From positions 169,596-233,595 of the forward strand of contig CACNFD010000002.1 of NCBI GenBank assembly GCA_902619615.1: a stretch of 64,000 nucleotides of DNA, written 5' to 3'. The notes beneath the pieces were generated by a model, which saw nothing but the letters and a program-made list of their open reading frames with translations, was not told the DNA's origin and did no database searches. The translations under genes and the position numbers were made by a program. Every line of letters begins with the position of its first letter. The first letter of the stretch is position 1. Shown here one piece after another: positions 40,992 through 49,461 of this stretch. This DNA is from an uncultured SAR116 cluster alpha proteobacterium. GTDB taxonomy: Bacteria; Pseudomonadota; Alphaproteobacteria; Puniceispirillales; Marisalimonadaceae.

Positions 40992-43229
40992 TTATTCTAT
41001 TATTTTAATGAAACTAGATACTACTTTCTTTTCACCAGCTTTATCAAAATTTATATTCAGTTTATCTCCATCTAAGGAAATGATAAGACCCATACCAAAT
41101 TTTTGGTGAAAAACTCTTTGGCCAACACTAAGGTTTAAGTTAGGTTCATATATATTTTTCTCAAATTGAGAATTTTTATAAACATTAAGACTTTTTATGC
41201 CATTCTGTTTTGCTCTAATAAATCCAGGCCCATATGAGGAATTGTTTGATGATAAGTCAAAATCAATTTGATTATAGCTCGATACATCTGCTCCAAGATT
41301 ACCCTCAATATTTTCATTAATAATCCTTTTTGGCAATTCACTTATGAATCTTGACGGTATTGATCCTTGCCATAAACCACGAATTTGTCTATTTGCCGCA
41401 AAGGTTATAAAAAGTCTTTTTTTTGCACGCGTAATTCCTACATAAGCTAGTCTTCTTTCTTCTTCCAAACCTGATAAGCCTAATTCATCAATAGATCTTT
41501 GACTTGGGAACATACCTTCTTCCCATCCAGGTAGAAAAACAGCATCAAATTCAAGTCCCTTAGCAGCGTGCAAAGTCATTAAAGAAACTTCACCCGCTTC
41601 AGCTTCATTATCTCCATCCATTACTAATGATATATGTTCTAAAAATCCCGATAAGTTATCAAAACCACTCATAGCATTGATTAATTCTTTTAAATTTTCT
41701 AGTCTACCTTCGCTTTCAATCGAATTTTCATTTTGCCAGTGACTTATATACCCAGATTCTTCAAGTACTTTTAAAGCCAAGTCTGTATGAGAAATCTCTT
41801 TGTTATGATTATTCCATTCAATAAATTGATTTATCAAATTTTGTAATGTTCTTTTTACATTGGGTCTTAACTCATCAGTCAACAACAATTCTTGAGAAGC
41901 TGAAAAAAAAGAAATATTATTTTTTTTTGCGTATGAATGTATTAAGCTGGTTGTACTTGTACCTAATCCTCTTTTTGGAACATTTATTATTCTTTCTAGA
42001 GCTAGATCATCGTTAGGTTGCTGAACAACTCTTAAATAAGCTAAAGCATCCCTAATTTCTAAACGTTCATAGAATTTCGCTCCAATTACTTTGTATGGAA
42101 TACCTATATCTACAAATCTTTCCTCAAAATATCTAGTTTGGTGGCCAGCTCTAACTAAAACTGCTATTTGATCATATCTAAAACCAAGTGAATGTAAATT
42201 TTCAATTTCTAAGCTGGTTATTTTAGCTTCTTCAACACCATCCCAGACAGATATTAAATCTATTTTGTCTCCATCCCCAGAAGAAGTTTTAAGTTTTTTA
42301 CTTAACCTCTCTTTATTATTAGCAATAATACTGTTAGCAGCTTCTAATATTCGACCAGTTGATCTGTAATTTTCTTCTAATTTTATTACTTTTGCTAAAG
42401 TATAATCCTTTTCAAATTTTAAAATATTTCCAACTTGTGCACCACGCCAACCATAAATAGATTGATCATCATCCCCTACACAACAAATATTTTGAGATTT
42501 ATTTGCAAATAATTTAAGCCATAGATATTGAATAGTATTTGTGTCTTGATATTCATCTACTAGAAAATATAAAATTTTAGATTGATATTTTTGTAATATG
42601 TCAAAATGTTCTGAAAATATAGTTAAATTATATAATAGTAAATCACCAAAATCAGTAGAGTTTAAAGTTACTAATCTTGATTGGTAAGTTTTATATATAT
42701 TTATTGCTTTACCATTACCAAAGAAATCATCATCTGATTTATTTATGTCATCTGGTTTAAAGCCTTTATCTTTCCAAGAACTAATTAGATTAGACATTGC
42801 TTTTGGAGTAAATTTTTTAATGTCAATATCTTGATCAATCATTATTTGTTTTAGAAGCCTAATCTGATCATCTGGAGTTATAATTGTATAATTTGAATTT
42901 AAACCTACAACTTCTGCATTTTCTCGTAATATTCTAGCAGCTATTGAATGGAAAGTACCTAACCATACCGAATTCGCTGACGGCCCAATTAAACTTTCAA
43001 GTCTAGTCCTCATTTCTTTCGCAGCTTTATTAGTGAAAGTTACCGCAAGAATATTCCATGGCTTAGTCTTATTACTATATAATAAGTTTGCTAGTCTTGC
43101 GGTAAGAACTCTAGTTTTTCCTGTTCCTGCACCAGAAAGTACTAACAAAGGACCATCAAGATTTTTTACAGCCTCTTTTTGAGAATCATTAAGGTCTACA
43201 AATACTTGATGATTATAAAATTGAGTCAT
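40992..43229 (-). CDS. uvrD: DNA helicase UvrD/PcrA
   Basis: This is a 745-residue SF1A helicase for nucleotide excision and mismatch repair. Motif I is SGAGTGKTRVLT near residue 35, Ia AVTFTNKAAKEM, II LVDEYQDTNTIQ, III VGDDDQSIYGWRGA, IV LEENYRSTGRIL, V VSLMTLHAAKGLEFDAVF, and VI EEERRLAYVGITRAKKRLF. The C-terminal tail (VGQRVFHQKFGMGLIISLDG) is the Tudor-like RNA-polymerase-binding end seen in PcrA and UvrD. It is the first gene of a - strand unit with prmA and is divergent from mlaA. Confidence 0.97.
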   Translation of the reverse strand: MTQFYNHQVFVDLNDSQKEAVKNLDGPLLVLSGAGTGKTRVLTARLANLLYSNKTKPWNILAVTFTNKAAKEMRTRLESLIGPSANSVWLGTFHSIAARILRENAEVVGLNSNYTIITPDDQIRLLKQIMIDQDIDIKKFTPKAMSNLISSWKDKGFKPDDINKSDDDFFGNGKAINIYKTYQSRLVTLNSTDFGDLLLYNLTIFSEHFDILQKYQSKILYFLVDEYQDTNTIQYLWLKLFANKSQNICCVGDDDQSIYGWRGAQVGNILKFEKDYTLAKVIKLEENYRSTGRILEAANSIIANNKERLSKKLKTSSGDGDKIDLISVWDGVEEAKITSLEIENLHSLGFRYDQIAVLVRAGHQTRYFEERFVDIGIPYKVIGAKFYERLEIRDALAYLRVVQQPNDDLALERIINVPKRGLGTSTTSLIHSYAKKNNISFFSASQELLLTDELRPNVKRTLQNLINQFIEWNNHNKEISHTDLALKVLEESGYISHWQNENSIESEGRLENLKELINAMSGFDNLSGFLEHISLVMDGDNEAEAGEVSLMTLHAAKGLEFDAVFLPGWEEGMFPSQRSIDELGLSGLEEERRLAYVGITRAKKRLFITFAANRQIRGLWQGSIPSRFISELPKRIINENIEGNLGADVSSYNQIDFDLSSNNSSYGPGFIRAKQNGIKSLNVYKNSQFEKNIYEPNLNLSVGQRVFHQKFGMGLIISLDGDKLNINFDKAGEKKVVSSFIKIIE

Positions 43230-43267
43230 AATTTTTATATTTTCTTATAAGAATTAAAGAGTAATAT

Positions 43268-43287
43268 TAACATATTTCTAACATATT
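43268..43287. repeat. Direct repeat TAACATATT in the uvrD/mlaA spacer
   Basis: TAACATATT occurs at 43268-43276 and 43279-43287, an 11-nt period, about one helical turn. It lies in the 135-nt spacer (43230-43364) between divergent uvrD and mlaA, upstream of a weak promoter-like TTGTAC-N17-AATAAT on the + strand. It could be an operator, though the DNA is A+T-rich and chance is possible. Confidence 0.35.
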
Positions 43288-43364
43288 GATGGTTTAACTT
43301 GTACAAATTTAACAAATAAATAATAATAAATTTTTAACATAAATTATTAATCTGTGTTTATTTA

Positions 43365-44105
43365 ATGACTAAAAAATATAAATTTTTATTTATAAAATGC
43401 ATAACAGCTGCATTTTTTTTAAATGGGTGCTCGAGTTCTATTAAGCATGTATCTGAAAACAAAGATCCATTCGAAAATATGAATAGAAATGTATTTCAAT
43501 TTAATAAATATGTAGATCAGAAAATATTATCACCAATAAGTAAAACTTATGTCAAACGAGTTCCTGCAAAAATTAGATCAGGTGTTAGTAATCATCTTCA
43601 ATGGATGGACACGCCTAACACTATAATTAACAGTGCTTTACAAAGCGATATGGAAAATACCATTTTAGCGTCAGTTAAGTTTCTATTAAATGGACTTACC
43701 TTAGGTTTTTATGATCTAGATAAAGGCGAAACTGTCATTAAAAAAAGAGATTTTGGATCAACCCTTGCTAGGTTAAATGTTTCAGAGGGACCCTTTTTGA
43801 TGGTGCCCTTTATTGGACCAAAAACAACTAGGGATTTGACAGGAACAATACTAGACAGACAAAATATGGCTAATTTATCTTCTAATTCAATTGATGACTT
43901 AAATTTAGCTGAAATTCCTATTAATATGATTGACAAGAGAAGTAAAATGTCAAAAACAATTGATAATATTTATCTTTCAACTGACCCTTATATAAAAGTT
44001 AGATCTTTCTATCTACAAAATAGGCGTAATGAAATTTATAGTAAAAAATATATTGAAAATAAAAATAACAATATGGATGCTGAGTTTGAAAAACTTTTGG
44101 ATTAG
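43365..44105 (+). CDS. mlaA: Outer-membrane lipoprotein MlaA (VacJ)
   Basis: This is a 246-residue lipoprotein. The signal peptide ends in the lipobox FLNGCSSS (Cys about residue 22). The mature start DPFENMNRNVFQFNKYVDQ is the MlaA hallmark; GLTLGFYDLDKGE, FGSTLARLNVSEGPFLMVPFIGP and STDPYIKVRSFYLQNRR follow. MlaA forms a doughnut in the outer membrane and takes out mislocalised phospholipids, passing them to MlaC, encoded next. The inner-membrane MlaFEDB genes are not in the window. mlaC begins within its last 30 nt. Confidence 0.95.
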   Translation: MTKKYKFLFIKCITAAFFLNGCSSSIKHVSENKDPFENMNRNVFQFNKYVDQKILSPISKTYVKRVPAKIRSGVSNHLQWMDTPNTIINSALQSDMENTILASVKFLLNGLTLGFYDLDKGETVIKKRDFGSTLARLNVSEGPFLMVPFIGPKTTRDLTGTILDRQNMANLSSNSIDDLNLAEIPINMIDKRSKMSKTIDNIYLSTDPYIKVRSFYLQNRRNEIYSKKYIENKNNNMDAEFEKLLD

Positions 44106-44721
44106 TAAAAAAATAAGCAAGTTTTTAAATTATACGTTTTTAGTTTTTTTAATTTTTAACTTTAATATTACTAAATCTTTTTCTAATAATTTGGAAAAGG
44201 GTGAAGCTACTATTCAACAAATGATTATAGAGGCTAAAAAACATGCTATTGACACTATAAAACTAGAACCCAGTGAGAGATCCTTAAAAATTGAATTATT
44301 AATAAAAAAATATATTAATCTTGATTTTATGAGCAAAGCTACAACTGGTACTTTTTGGAAAAAGGCGTCAGAAATACAAAGAAAAAAGTATAAAGCAGCT
44401 TTATTAAAACAAATAGTCCTTAATATTGAAGAGCATCTCAACACTCTAGCAACATTAACTTATAAACCAACAAAATCTGAAAGACGTGGTAAAAAACTAA
44501 TTTATGTGAAAGGACAAATTGAAGATCCTAATAAGAAAAAGGCTAGTATAAATCTTTTGTGGAAATTAGCAGCAAACAAAAATGGATCATTTCTAATTCT
44601 TGATTTAGAAATAGAAGGTATATCATTAGTAAGTTCACAAAAAGCCGAAGCTGTATCTGTTTTGAGGAAAAATAAAGGAAATTTTGACATATTATTGAAT
44701 AAAATGACTAGAGATAATTAA
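44077..44721 (+). CDS. mlaC: Phospholipid-binding protein MlaC
   Basis: This is a 214-residue periplasmic protein of the MlaC (Ttg2D) family. A hydrophobic signal segment (about residues 17-36, YTFLVFLIFNFNITKSFS) precedes the mature region. Family blocks are YINLDFMSKATTGTFWKKAS and the SERRGKKLIYVKGQI segment, then EGISLVSSQKAEAVSVL. It shuttles phospholipid between MlaA and MlaFEDB. I chose the ATG at 44077, which overlaps mlaA by 29 nt; an in-frame ATG at 44029 would put 16 extra basic residues before the signal. The stop is 1 nt from the convergent ettA stop, inside an A+T palindrome. Confidence 0.88.
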   Translation: MLSLKNFWISKKISKFLNYTFLVFLIFNFNITKSFSNNLEKGEATIQQMIIEAKKHAIDTIKLEPSERSLKIELLIKKYINLDFMSKATTGTFWKKASEIQRKKYKAALLKQIVLNIEEHLNTLATLTYKPTKSERRGKKLIYVKGQIEDPNKKKASINLLWKLAANKNGSFLILDLEIEGISLVSSQKAEAVSVLRKNKGNFDILLNKMTRDN

Positions 44722-44735
44722 ATTATCTTAAGATA
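44713..44735. repeat. Overlapping A+T palindromes at the mlaC/ettA stop junction
   Basis: GATAATT-A-AATTATC (44713-44727) and TATCTTAAGATA (44724-44735) are perfect inverted repeats that share four bases. They cover both stop codons of the convergent genes. They could form alternative hairpins in either transcript, but contain few G-C pairs and no U tract, so a normal intrinsic terminator is unlikely. Confidence 0.45.
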
Positions 44736-46402
44736 GGTTTATATTTTAATCGTTTTGGATTAAGCGCTTCATCACCTAATCTCCTTTTTTTGTCTAACTC
44801 GTAATCTTGATAGTTTCCTTCAAACCACTCCACATGACTACCACCCTCAAAAGCGAGAATATGCGTAGCTAGTTTATTTAAAAACCATCTATCATGTGAA
44901 ATTACAACTACACATCCTGAAAAATCAAGAATTGCTTCTTCTAATGCTCTTAATGTATCTACATCAAGGTCGTTAGTCGGTTCATCCAAAAGTAAAACAT
45001 TACCTGGATCTTTTAACATCTTTGCTAAATGCACTCTATTTCTTTCTCCGCCAGACAACTGACTTACAATTTTTTGTTGGTCAGATCCTTTGAAGTTAAA
45101 TTGACCAACATAAGCTCTACTTTGAATAGTCTTTTTACCTATTTGTATTTCGTCTAGCCCATTACAAATAGACTGCCATACATTCTGGTCTGGTTTTAAA
45201 TCATCTCTTGATTGGTCAACATAGTTTAAACTTACAGTTTCACCAATTGAAATTTCTCCATTGTTTGGTTCCTCTTCTTTAGTTATTAATCTAAATAAAG
45301 TAGTCTTACCTGCACCATTTGCGCCAATTACACCTATAATTCCTCCTGGAGGAAGTTTGAAGCTAAGATTATCTATTAATAATTTGTCATCAAAGGACTT
45401 GCTAACGTTTTTGAAAGTTATTACATCATTACCAAGTCTAGGTGCAGGTGGTATTACAAGGTTTCCAGTATTAATTTCTTTTTTCTGTTCTTTGGAGACT
45501 AATTCTTCATAAGAAGTTATTCTAGCCTTTGATTTTGCCTGTCTTGCTCTAGGTGCTGACTTTATCCACTCTAATTCTTCGTTAATTTTTCTTTTTCTGG
45601 CTTCTTCTGCTTTTCCCTCAAGTTCAAGTCGCTTTTGCTTTTGCTCTAGCCAGTCTGAATAGTTGCCTTTAAAGGGAATACCTTCACCACGGTCTAATTC
45701 TAAAATCCAACCAGCAACTTCATCTAAAAAATATCTGTCATGAGTAATGGTTACAACAGTACCTGGAAAATCATGAAGAAACCTTTGTAACCATGCCACA
45801 GAAAGAGCGTCTAAATGGTTTGTTGGTTCGTCCAACAATAAAAAATCAGGATTGGATAAAAGTAATTGAGCTAAAGCAACTCTTCTTTTTTCACCACCAG
45901 ACAAATGATCTACCTTAGCCTCTGCTGGTGGTAGACTCAACGCATCCATGGCTATTTCTGCTTTTCGATCCAAATCCCATGCATCCATATTGTCAATTTG
46001 TTCTTGCAACTCACCTTGCTTCGCAATGACTTGATCCATCTCATCTTCAGTTAAATCTTCTGAGAATTTTAAAGAAATAGCATTAAAATCATCAACAAGC
46101 TGTTTTGCTTCAGCCATTCCTTCCATAACATTTTCATAAACATTCAAGTTGTTATTTAGTTCTGGCTCTTGAGCAAGATAACCTACTTTTGTTCCATCAG
46201 CTAATTTTGCCTCTCCATTATATTCACTATCAACACCTGCCATGATTTTTAACAGAGTTGATTTACCTGCTCCATTTCCTCCTAAAACACCTATTTTAGC
46301 TCCATGTAAGAAAGATAAACTCATATCTTTAATTACTTGTTTCCCTCCAGGGTAAACCTTACTTAATTTATACATTGAACATATATATTGTGGGTTATTC
46401 AT
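44723..46402 (-). CDS. ettA: Energy-dependent translational throttle protein EttA (ABC-F)
   Basis: This is a 559-residue ABC-F ATPase that binds the ribosomal E site and gates entry into elongation according to ATP/ADP. Cassette 1: GGNGAGKSTLLKI near residue 40, LSGGEKRRVALAQLLL, LLLDEPTNHLDALSVAWL. Cassette 2: GANGAGKTTLFRL near 358, LSGGERNRVHLAKML, LLLDEPTNDLDVDTL. The toe and arm regions (AEIAMDALSLPPAEAKV) fit EttA rather than Uup, and the tail ends KRLKYKPI as in EttA. It is the second ABC-F gene in the window. Its start lies in a 125-nt divergent spacer. Confidence 0.96.
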   Translation of the reverse strand: MNNPQYICSMYKLSKVYPGGKQVIKDMSLSFLHGAKIGVLGGNGAGKSTLLKIMAGVDSEYNGEAKLADGTKVGYLAQEPELNNNLNVYENVMEGMAEAKQLVDDFNAISLKFSEDLTEDEMDQVIAKQGELQEQIDNMDAWDLDRKAEIAMDALSLPPAEAKVDHLSGGEKRRVALAQLLLSNPDFLLLDEPTNHLDALSVAWLQRFLHDFPGTVVTITHDRYFLDEVAGWILELDRGEGIPFKGNYSDWLEQKQKRLELEGKAEEARKRKINEELEWIKSAPRARQAKSKARITSYEELVSKEQKKEINTGNLVIPPAPRLGNDVITFKNVSKSFDDKLLIDNLSFKLPPGGIIGVIGANGAGKTTLFRLITKEEEPNNGEISIGETVSLNYVDQSRDDLKPDQNVWQSICNGLDEIQIGKKTIQSRAYVGQFNFKGSDQQKIVSQLSGGERNRVHLAKMLKDPGNVLLLDEPTNDLDVDTLRALEEAILDFSGCVVVISHDRWFLNKLATHILAFEGGSHVEWFEGNYQDYELDKKRRLGDEALNPKRLKYKPILR

Positions 46403-46527
46403 ATGATCACCTCAGAACTATATTTTTATTAACTAAATAAACTAGTATTAAAAGTTTTTTTAGCTTAAATTGCACGAAATTTAAATTATGATTTCTCATT
46501 TATCCAATATGTTAGTATGGTTACTTT

Positions 46528-46902
46528 ATGATTAATAATTTTCCTATATGGCTAGTTGCACTTGATTATTTTTTAGCATGTTTAATGGTAATTTTGTTAA
46601 TAAATTTTATATTAAATTTATTTTTACGTGAATCTAGTAATTTTGTTTTGTATCGATTTATAATTAAAATCGCACATCCAATTATAAATTTTACAAATAA
46701 AATTACACCTAGTTTTATTGTCAAGCCATTAATACCACTTTACATAGCTTGGCTAATTTTAATGATTAGAATGTATCTTTTACCATTATTCTTGGGATAC
46801 TCTTATATAGGGAAATTTGCATTTGTTTTTGAAAAAGACTTAATTTCTGAAGTTAAATCTATATTTCTAAATATAGCTATTAATTTAAATTATGGAATGT
46901 AG
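46528..46902 (+). CDS. Small membrane protein, possibly YggT-like
   Basis: I do not recognise this 124-residue protein firmly. It has three hydrophobic segments: about residues 8-32 (VALDYFLACLMVILLINFIL), 68-86 (LIPLYIAWLILMIRMYLL) and a weaker one near 90-100. Between the first two lies FRFIIKIAHPIINFTNKITP in outline, where IKIAHPIINF-N-ITP resembles the YggT-family pattern of a Pro-containing loop. YggT proteins are small inner-membrane proteins of unclear function. It is divergent from ettA and its stop abuts the convergent threonine aldolase stop with no gap. Confidence 0.65.
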   Translation: MINNFPIWLVALDYFLACLMVILLINFILNLFLRESSNFVLYRFIIKIAHPIINFTNKITPSFIVKPLIPLYIAWLILMIRMYLLPLFLGYSYIGKFAFVFEKDLISEVKSIFLNIAINLNYGM

Positions 46903-47961
46903 TCAAAAATAAGTTTTCAATCGCTCGATAATTTTATCTATCTGACATTTAGTTGTTTCAAAAGATGTTACAAATCTGACTACTAAATGATCTGTATCAA
47001 ATTGATTCCATAAATTTGGTATAATATTTAATCTAAGAATATTTTCATATGATAAATTACTCATCTTTACAAAAACTTCATTGCCCTGTGTTGGATATAA
47101 AATTTTAAATTCCTTGAATTCAGATAATTGATTTCTAAGATATAAAGCATTTTTATTAGCTAACTTAGCTAATTCCAACCACAAATCATCTTTAAACCAT
47201 GCATTTAACTGAGCTGAAACAAATCTAGTTTTTGAAAGCACATGTCCAGTCTGCTTAATAAGATTTTGAGCTTCACTTGCTAATGTTTTATTAAAAAATA
47301 TTATTAATTCTGCTGCCATAGCTCCATTTTTAGTTGCACCTAGTGACAGACAATCAACTCCAACTTTCCATGTGGCTTCTGCAGGAGATATTAATTCTTG
47401 GGAGACTAATGCATTAGAAAATCTTGCTCCATCCATATGAAGATAAAGGTTATTTTTTTTACAAATTTCACTTATCGCATCTATTTCATCTAGTTTATAA
47501 AAAGTTCCATTTTCAGCTAATTGTGTAATTGAAACACCAGATATTAACGGTCTTGATTTACGTTTAAAACTTATTTCATCAATTTTATTTAGAAGATCTT
47601 GAGCTTTAATACGTCCCAGAGAATTTGAAATAGTAAGTAATTTGCCACCACAAGAAAAAAACTCTGGCGCCCCTCCCTCATCTTTATTGATATGTGCATC
47701 ACTATGACAGATAACACTTCCATAAGACCTTAGAAAAGATGACAATGCAAGAGAGTTTGAGGCTGTACCAGAGACCATAGGGATGATTTCTAAATCACTT
47801 TTTTCAAAAATTTTTTTTACAACATTTTTACACTTTTCTGTGATAATATCATTACCATAAGGCAATGTTTTTATATTTGATGCTTCTGCAATTGCATCCA
47901 ATATCTGTGGAGCAACACCAGAAGTTGTGTCAGTTCCAATTAAAATTTTTTCTTTATACAT
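46903..47961 (-). CDS. Low-specificity L-threonine aldolase
   Basis: This is a 352-residue PLP enzyme of fold type I that splits threonine or allo-threonine to glycine and acetaldehyde. SDAHINKDEGGAPEFFSCGG near residue 86 is seen in parts (DAHINKDEGGAPEF). LHMDGARFSNAL (Asp for the PLP nitrogen) is near residue 175, and LSLGATKNGAMAAE holds the Schiff-base Lys near residue 210. Domain length is normal. The enzyme can supply glycine for one-carbon metabolism, complementing the serC-serA genes at 52.9-55.7 kb. The DUF6476-like gene precedes it by 14 nt. Confidence 0.93.
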   Translation of the reverse strand: MYKEKILIGTDTTSGVAPQILDAIAEASNIKTLPYGNDIITEKCKNVVKKIFEKSDLEIIPMVSGTASNSLALSSFLRSYGSVICHSDAHINKDEGGAPEFFSCGGKLLTISNSLGRIKAQDLLNKIDEISFKRKSRPLISGVSITQLAENGTFYKLDEIDAISEICKKNNLYLHMDGARFSNALVSQELISPAEATWKVGVDCLSLGATKNGAMAAELIIFFNKTLASEAQNLIKQTGHVLSKTRFVSAQLNAWFKDDLWLELAKLANKNALYLRNQLSEFKEFKILYPTQGNEVFVKMSNLSYENILRLNIIPNLWNQFDTDHLVVRFVTSFETTKCQIDKIIERLKTYF

Positions 47962-47975
47962 TATAAATTCTTATT

Positions 47976-48371
47976 TTATTGATTAATCTTAAAACTGTTT
48001 TGACCCTTTTTTATAGTCACAATAGATTTAATTTTTTTTGTTTTCACGTCTAATACTACTAACGTATTTTTACCTTTATAAAGATATCTTAATAAAATTT
48101 CATTATTAGTCCCTAAAGATGAAGAGATTAATTGTGCTTCAGTTGGCTCATGAAAGTCAAATTTATTTGTGTGCTCCACATCATCTCTGAGGGTTTTATT
48201 TATAGTAGGAGTATTATTAAGTTTATTATATTTTTTTCCTAATCCCCAAAATAGAAGAATTAATCCAATAATAATTAATAATCCTAAAATTATAGCAATA
48301 ATTTTTATAGCCCTTATATTAGAAACTACAAAAGAAGTTTTTTCTGTTTTTGGGTCAAAAATATTAGACAT
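47976..48371 (-). CDS. Single-pass membrane protein, DUF6476-like
   Basis: This is a 131-residue protein with one strongly hydrophobic helix (about residues 18-42, IRAIKIIAIILGLLIIIGL then ILLFWGLG) and a short soluble C-terminal part ending NTLVVLDVKTKKIKSIVTI, a strand-turn-strand typical of a small beta domain. The arrangement and the position next to rluD resemble DUF6476 proteins of alphaproteobacteria; function unknown. I place the start at the ATG at 48371, since the residues before (48473-48372) lie in rluD and look unlike a protein N-terminus. This start codon shares CATG with that of rluD. Confidence 0.7.
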   Translation of the reverse strand: MSNIFDPKTEKTSFVVSNIRAIKIIAIILGLLIIIGLILLFWGLGKKYNKLNNTPTINKTLRDDVEHTNKFDFHEPTEAQLISSSLGTNNEILLRYLYKGKNTLVVLDVKTKKIKSIVTIKKGQNSFKINQ

Positions 48372-49383
48372 GACAGTTCCTATTAAAATTCTACTAGTTG
48401 TAAAAGACTTTAATTTACCATTTAAAAGACTTGATACTTGGGTTACAGAAGCTATTAAAGTAAGTGAACACACAAAACAACAATTAAATGAAAATAACTT
48501 TTCTATTTCTAGAAGTAGAGTTAAAAATTTAATTGAAAATAAACAACTAAAAGTAGACGGTAAAACAGTAAACGATCCTTCATTTAAGATTCAAAATTGT
48601 GAAATTATTGAAATTAAAATACCAAAACCTCGTGAAGCTATACCTTTACCTGAAAATATTAAGTTAGATATTTTATATGAAGATGAATTTATTATTGTTA
48701 TTAATAAAAATTCTGGCATGGTAGTGCACCCTGCACCTGGTTCTCCAAATGGAACCCTAGTTAATGCTCTTCTTTATCATTGTGGTGAAAATTTAAAAGG
48801 AATTGGAGGGTTTAGGAGACCAGGTATAGTCCATAGGCTAGATAAAAATACTAGCGGTGTAATGGTCATTGCAAAAACAGAATTGGCGCATTCAAATCTA
48901 TGTAAAATTTTTTTTAATCATGATTTAGATAGAAGATATAATGCTGTTGTATGGGGACAACCTATAAATAAAGGTATTATTGAAAAACCTATTGGAAGAT
49001 CTCAATTAAATAGAAAAAAAATGGCTGTTGTAAACAAAGGGAAAATGGCTATTACAAAATGGAAAGTGTTAGATATTTTTACCCCTTTTGCTAGTTTAAT
49101 TGAATGCAAACTTGAAACAGGAAGAACTCATCAAATTCGTGTTCATATGTCATACCTAGGCCATGGTATAATTGGTGATGAATTATATGGGAAGCCAATA
49201 GCACAAAAAAAATTTAAAAATTCATACCTAAAAGAAAAAAATAAATTAATCAAATCTTTTGGTAGACAAGCGTTGCACGCATCAAAACTTAGTTTTCATC
49301 ATCCAATTAATTACAAATATTTAGAGTTTTCTAGCCCATTACCAAAAGACATTTCTGTACTTATTGAGGAACTTAAGGTATAA
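48370..49383 (+). CDS. rluD: Large-subunit rRNA pseudouridine synthase, RluD family
   Basis: This is a 337-residue pseudouridine synthase. An N-terminal S4 domain (RLDTWVTEA, then SISRSRVKNLIENKQLKVDG) is interrupted by an insertion of about 12 residues before SISRSR. The catalytic domain has VVHPAPGSPNGTLVNALLYH, GIVHRLDKNTSGVMVIAK with catalytic Asp158, and LIECKLETGRTHQIRVHMSYLGHGIIGD in blocks such as GRTHQIRVH. It probably modifies helix 69 of 23S rRNA. The start at 48370 gives the usual N-terminus; the frame is open upstream to 48169, but that part is antisense to the neighbour. rpoH follows. Confidence 0.94.
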   Translation: MTVPIKILLVVKDFNLPFKRLDTWVTEAIKVSEHTKQQLNENNFSISRSRVKNLIENKQLKVDGKTVNDPSFKIQNCEIIEIKIPKPREAIPLPENIKLDILYEDEFIIVINKNSGMVVHPAPGSPNGTLVNALLYHCGENLKGIGGFRRPGIVHRLDKNTSGVMVIAKTELAHSNLCKIFFNHDLDRRYNAVVWGQPINKGIIEKPIGRSQLNRKKMAVVNKGKMAITKWKVLDIFTPFASLIECKLETGRTHQIRVHMSYLGHGIIGDELYGKPIAQKKFKNSYLKEKNKLIKSFGRQALHASKLSFHHPINYKYLEFSSPLPKDISVLIEELKV

Positions 49384-49461
49384 ATTTTTAATTTTATAAA
49401 TACTTTAAATAAAAGCATATTAATATTATATATATAACATGTTAATGTTCCGGAGAAATAA

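Noticed and set aside
48169..48369. In-frame N-terminal extension of rluD
   Set aside because: The residues are hydrophobic and unlike RluD; they are the antisense reading of the neighbouring membrane protein's helix.
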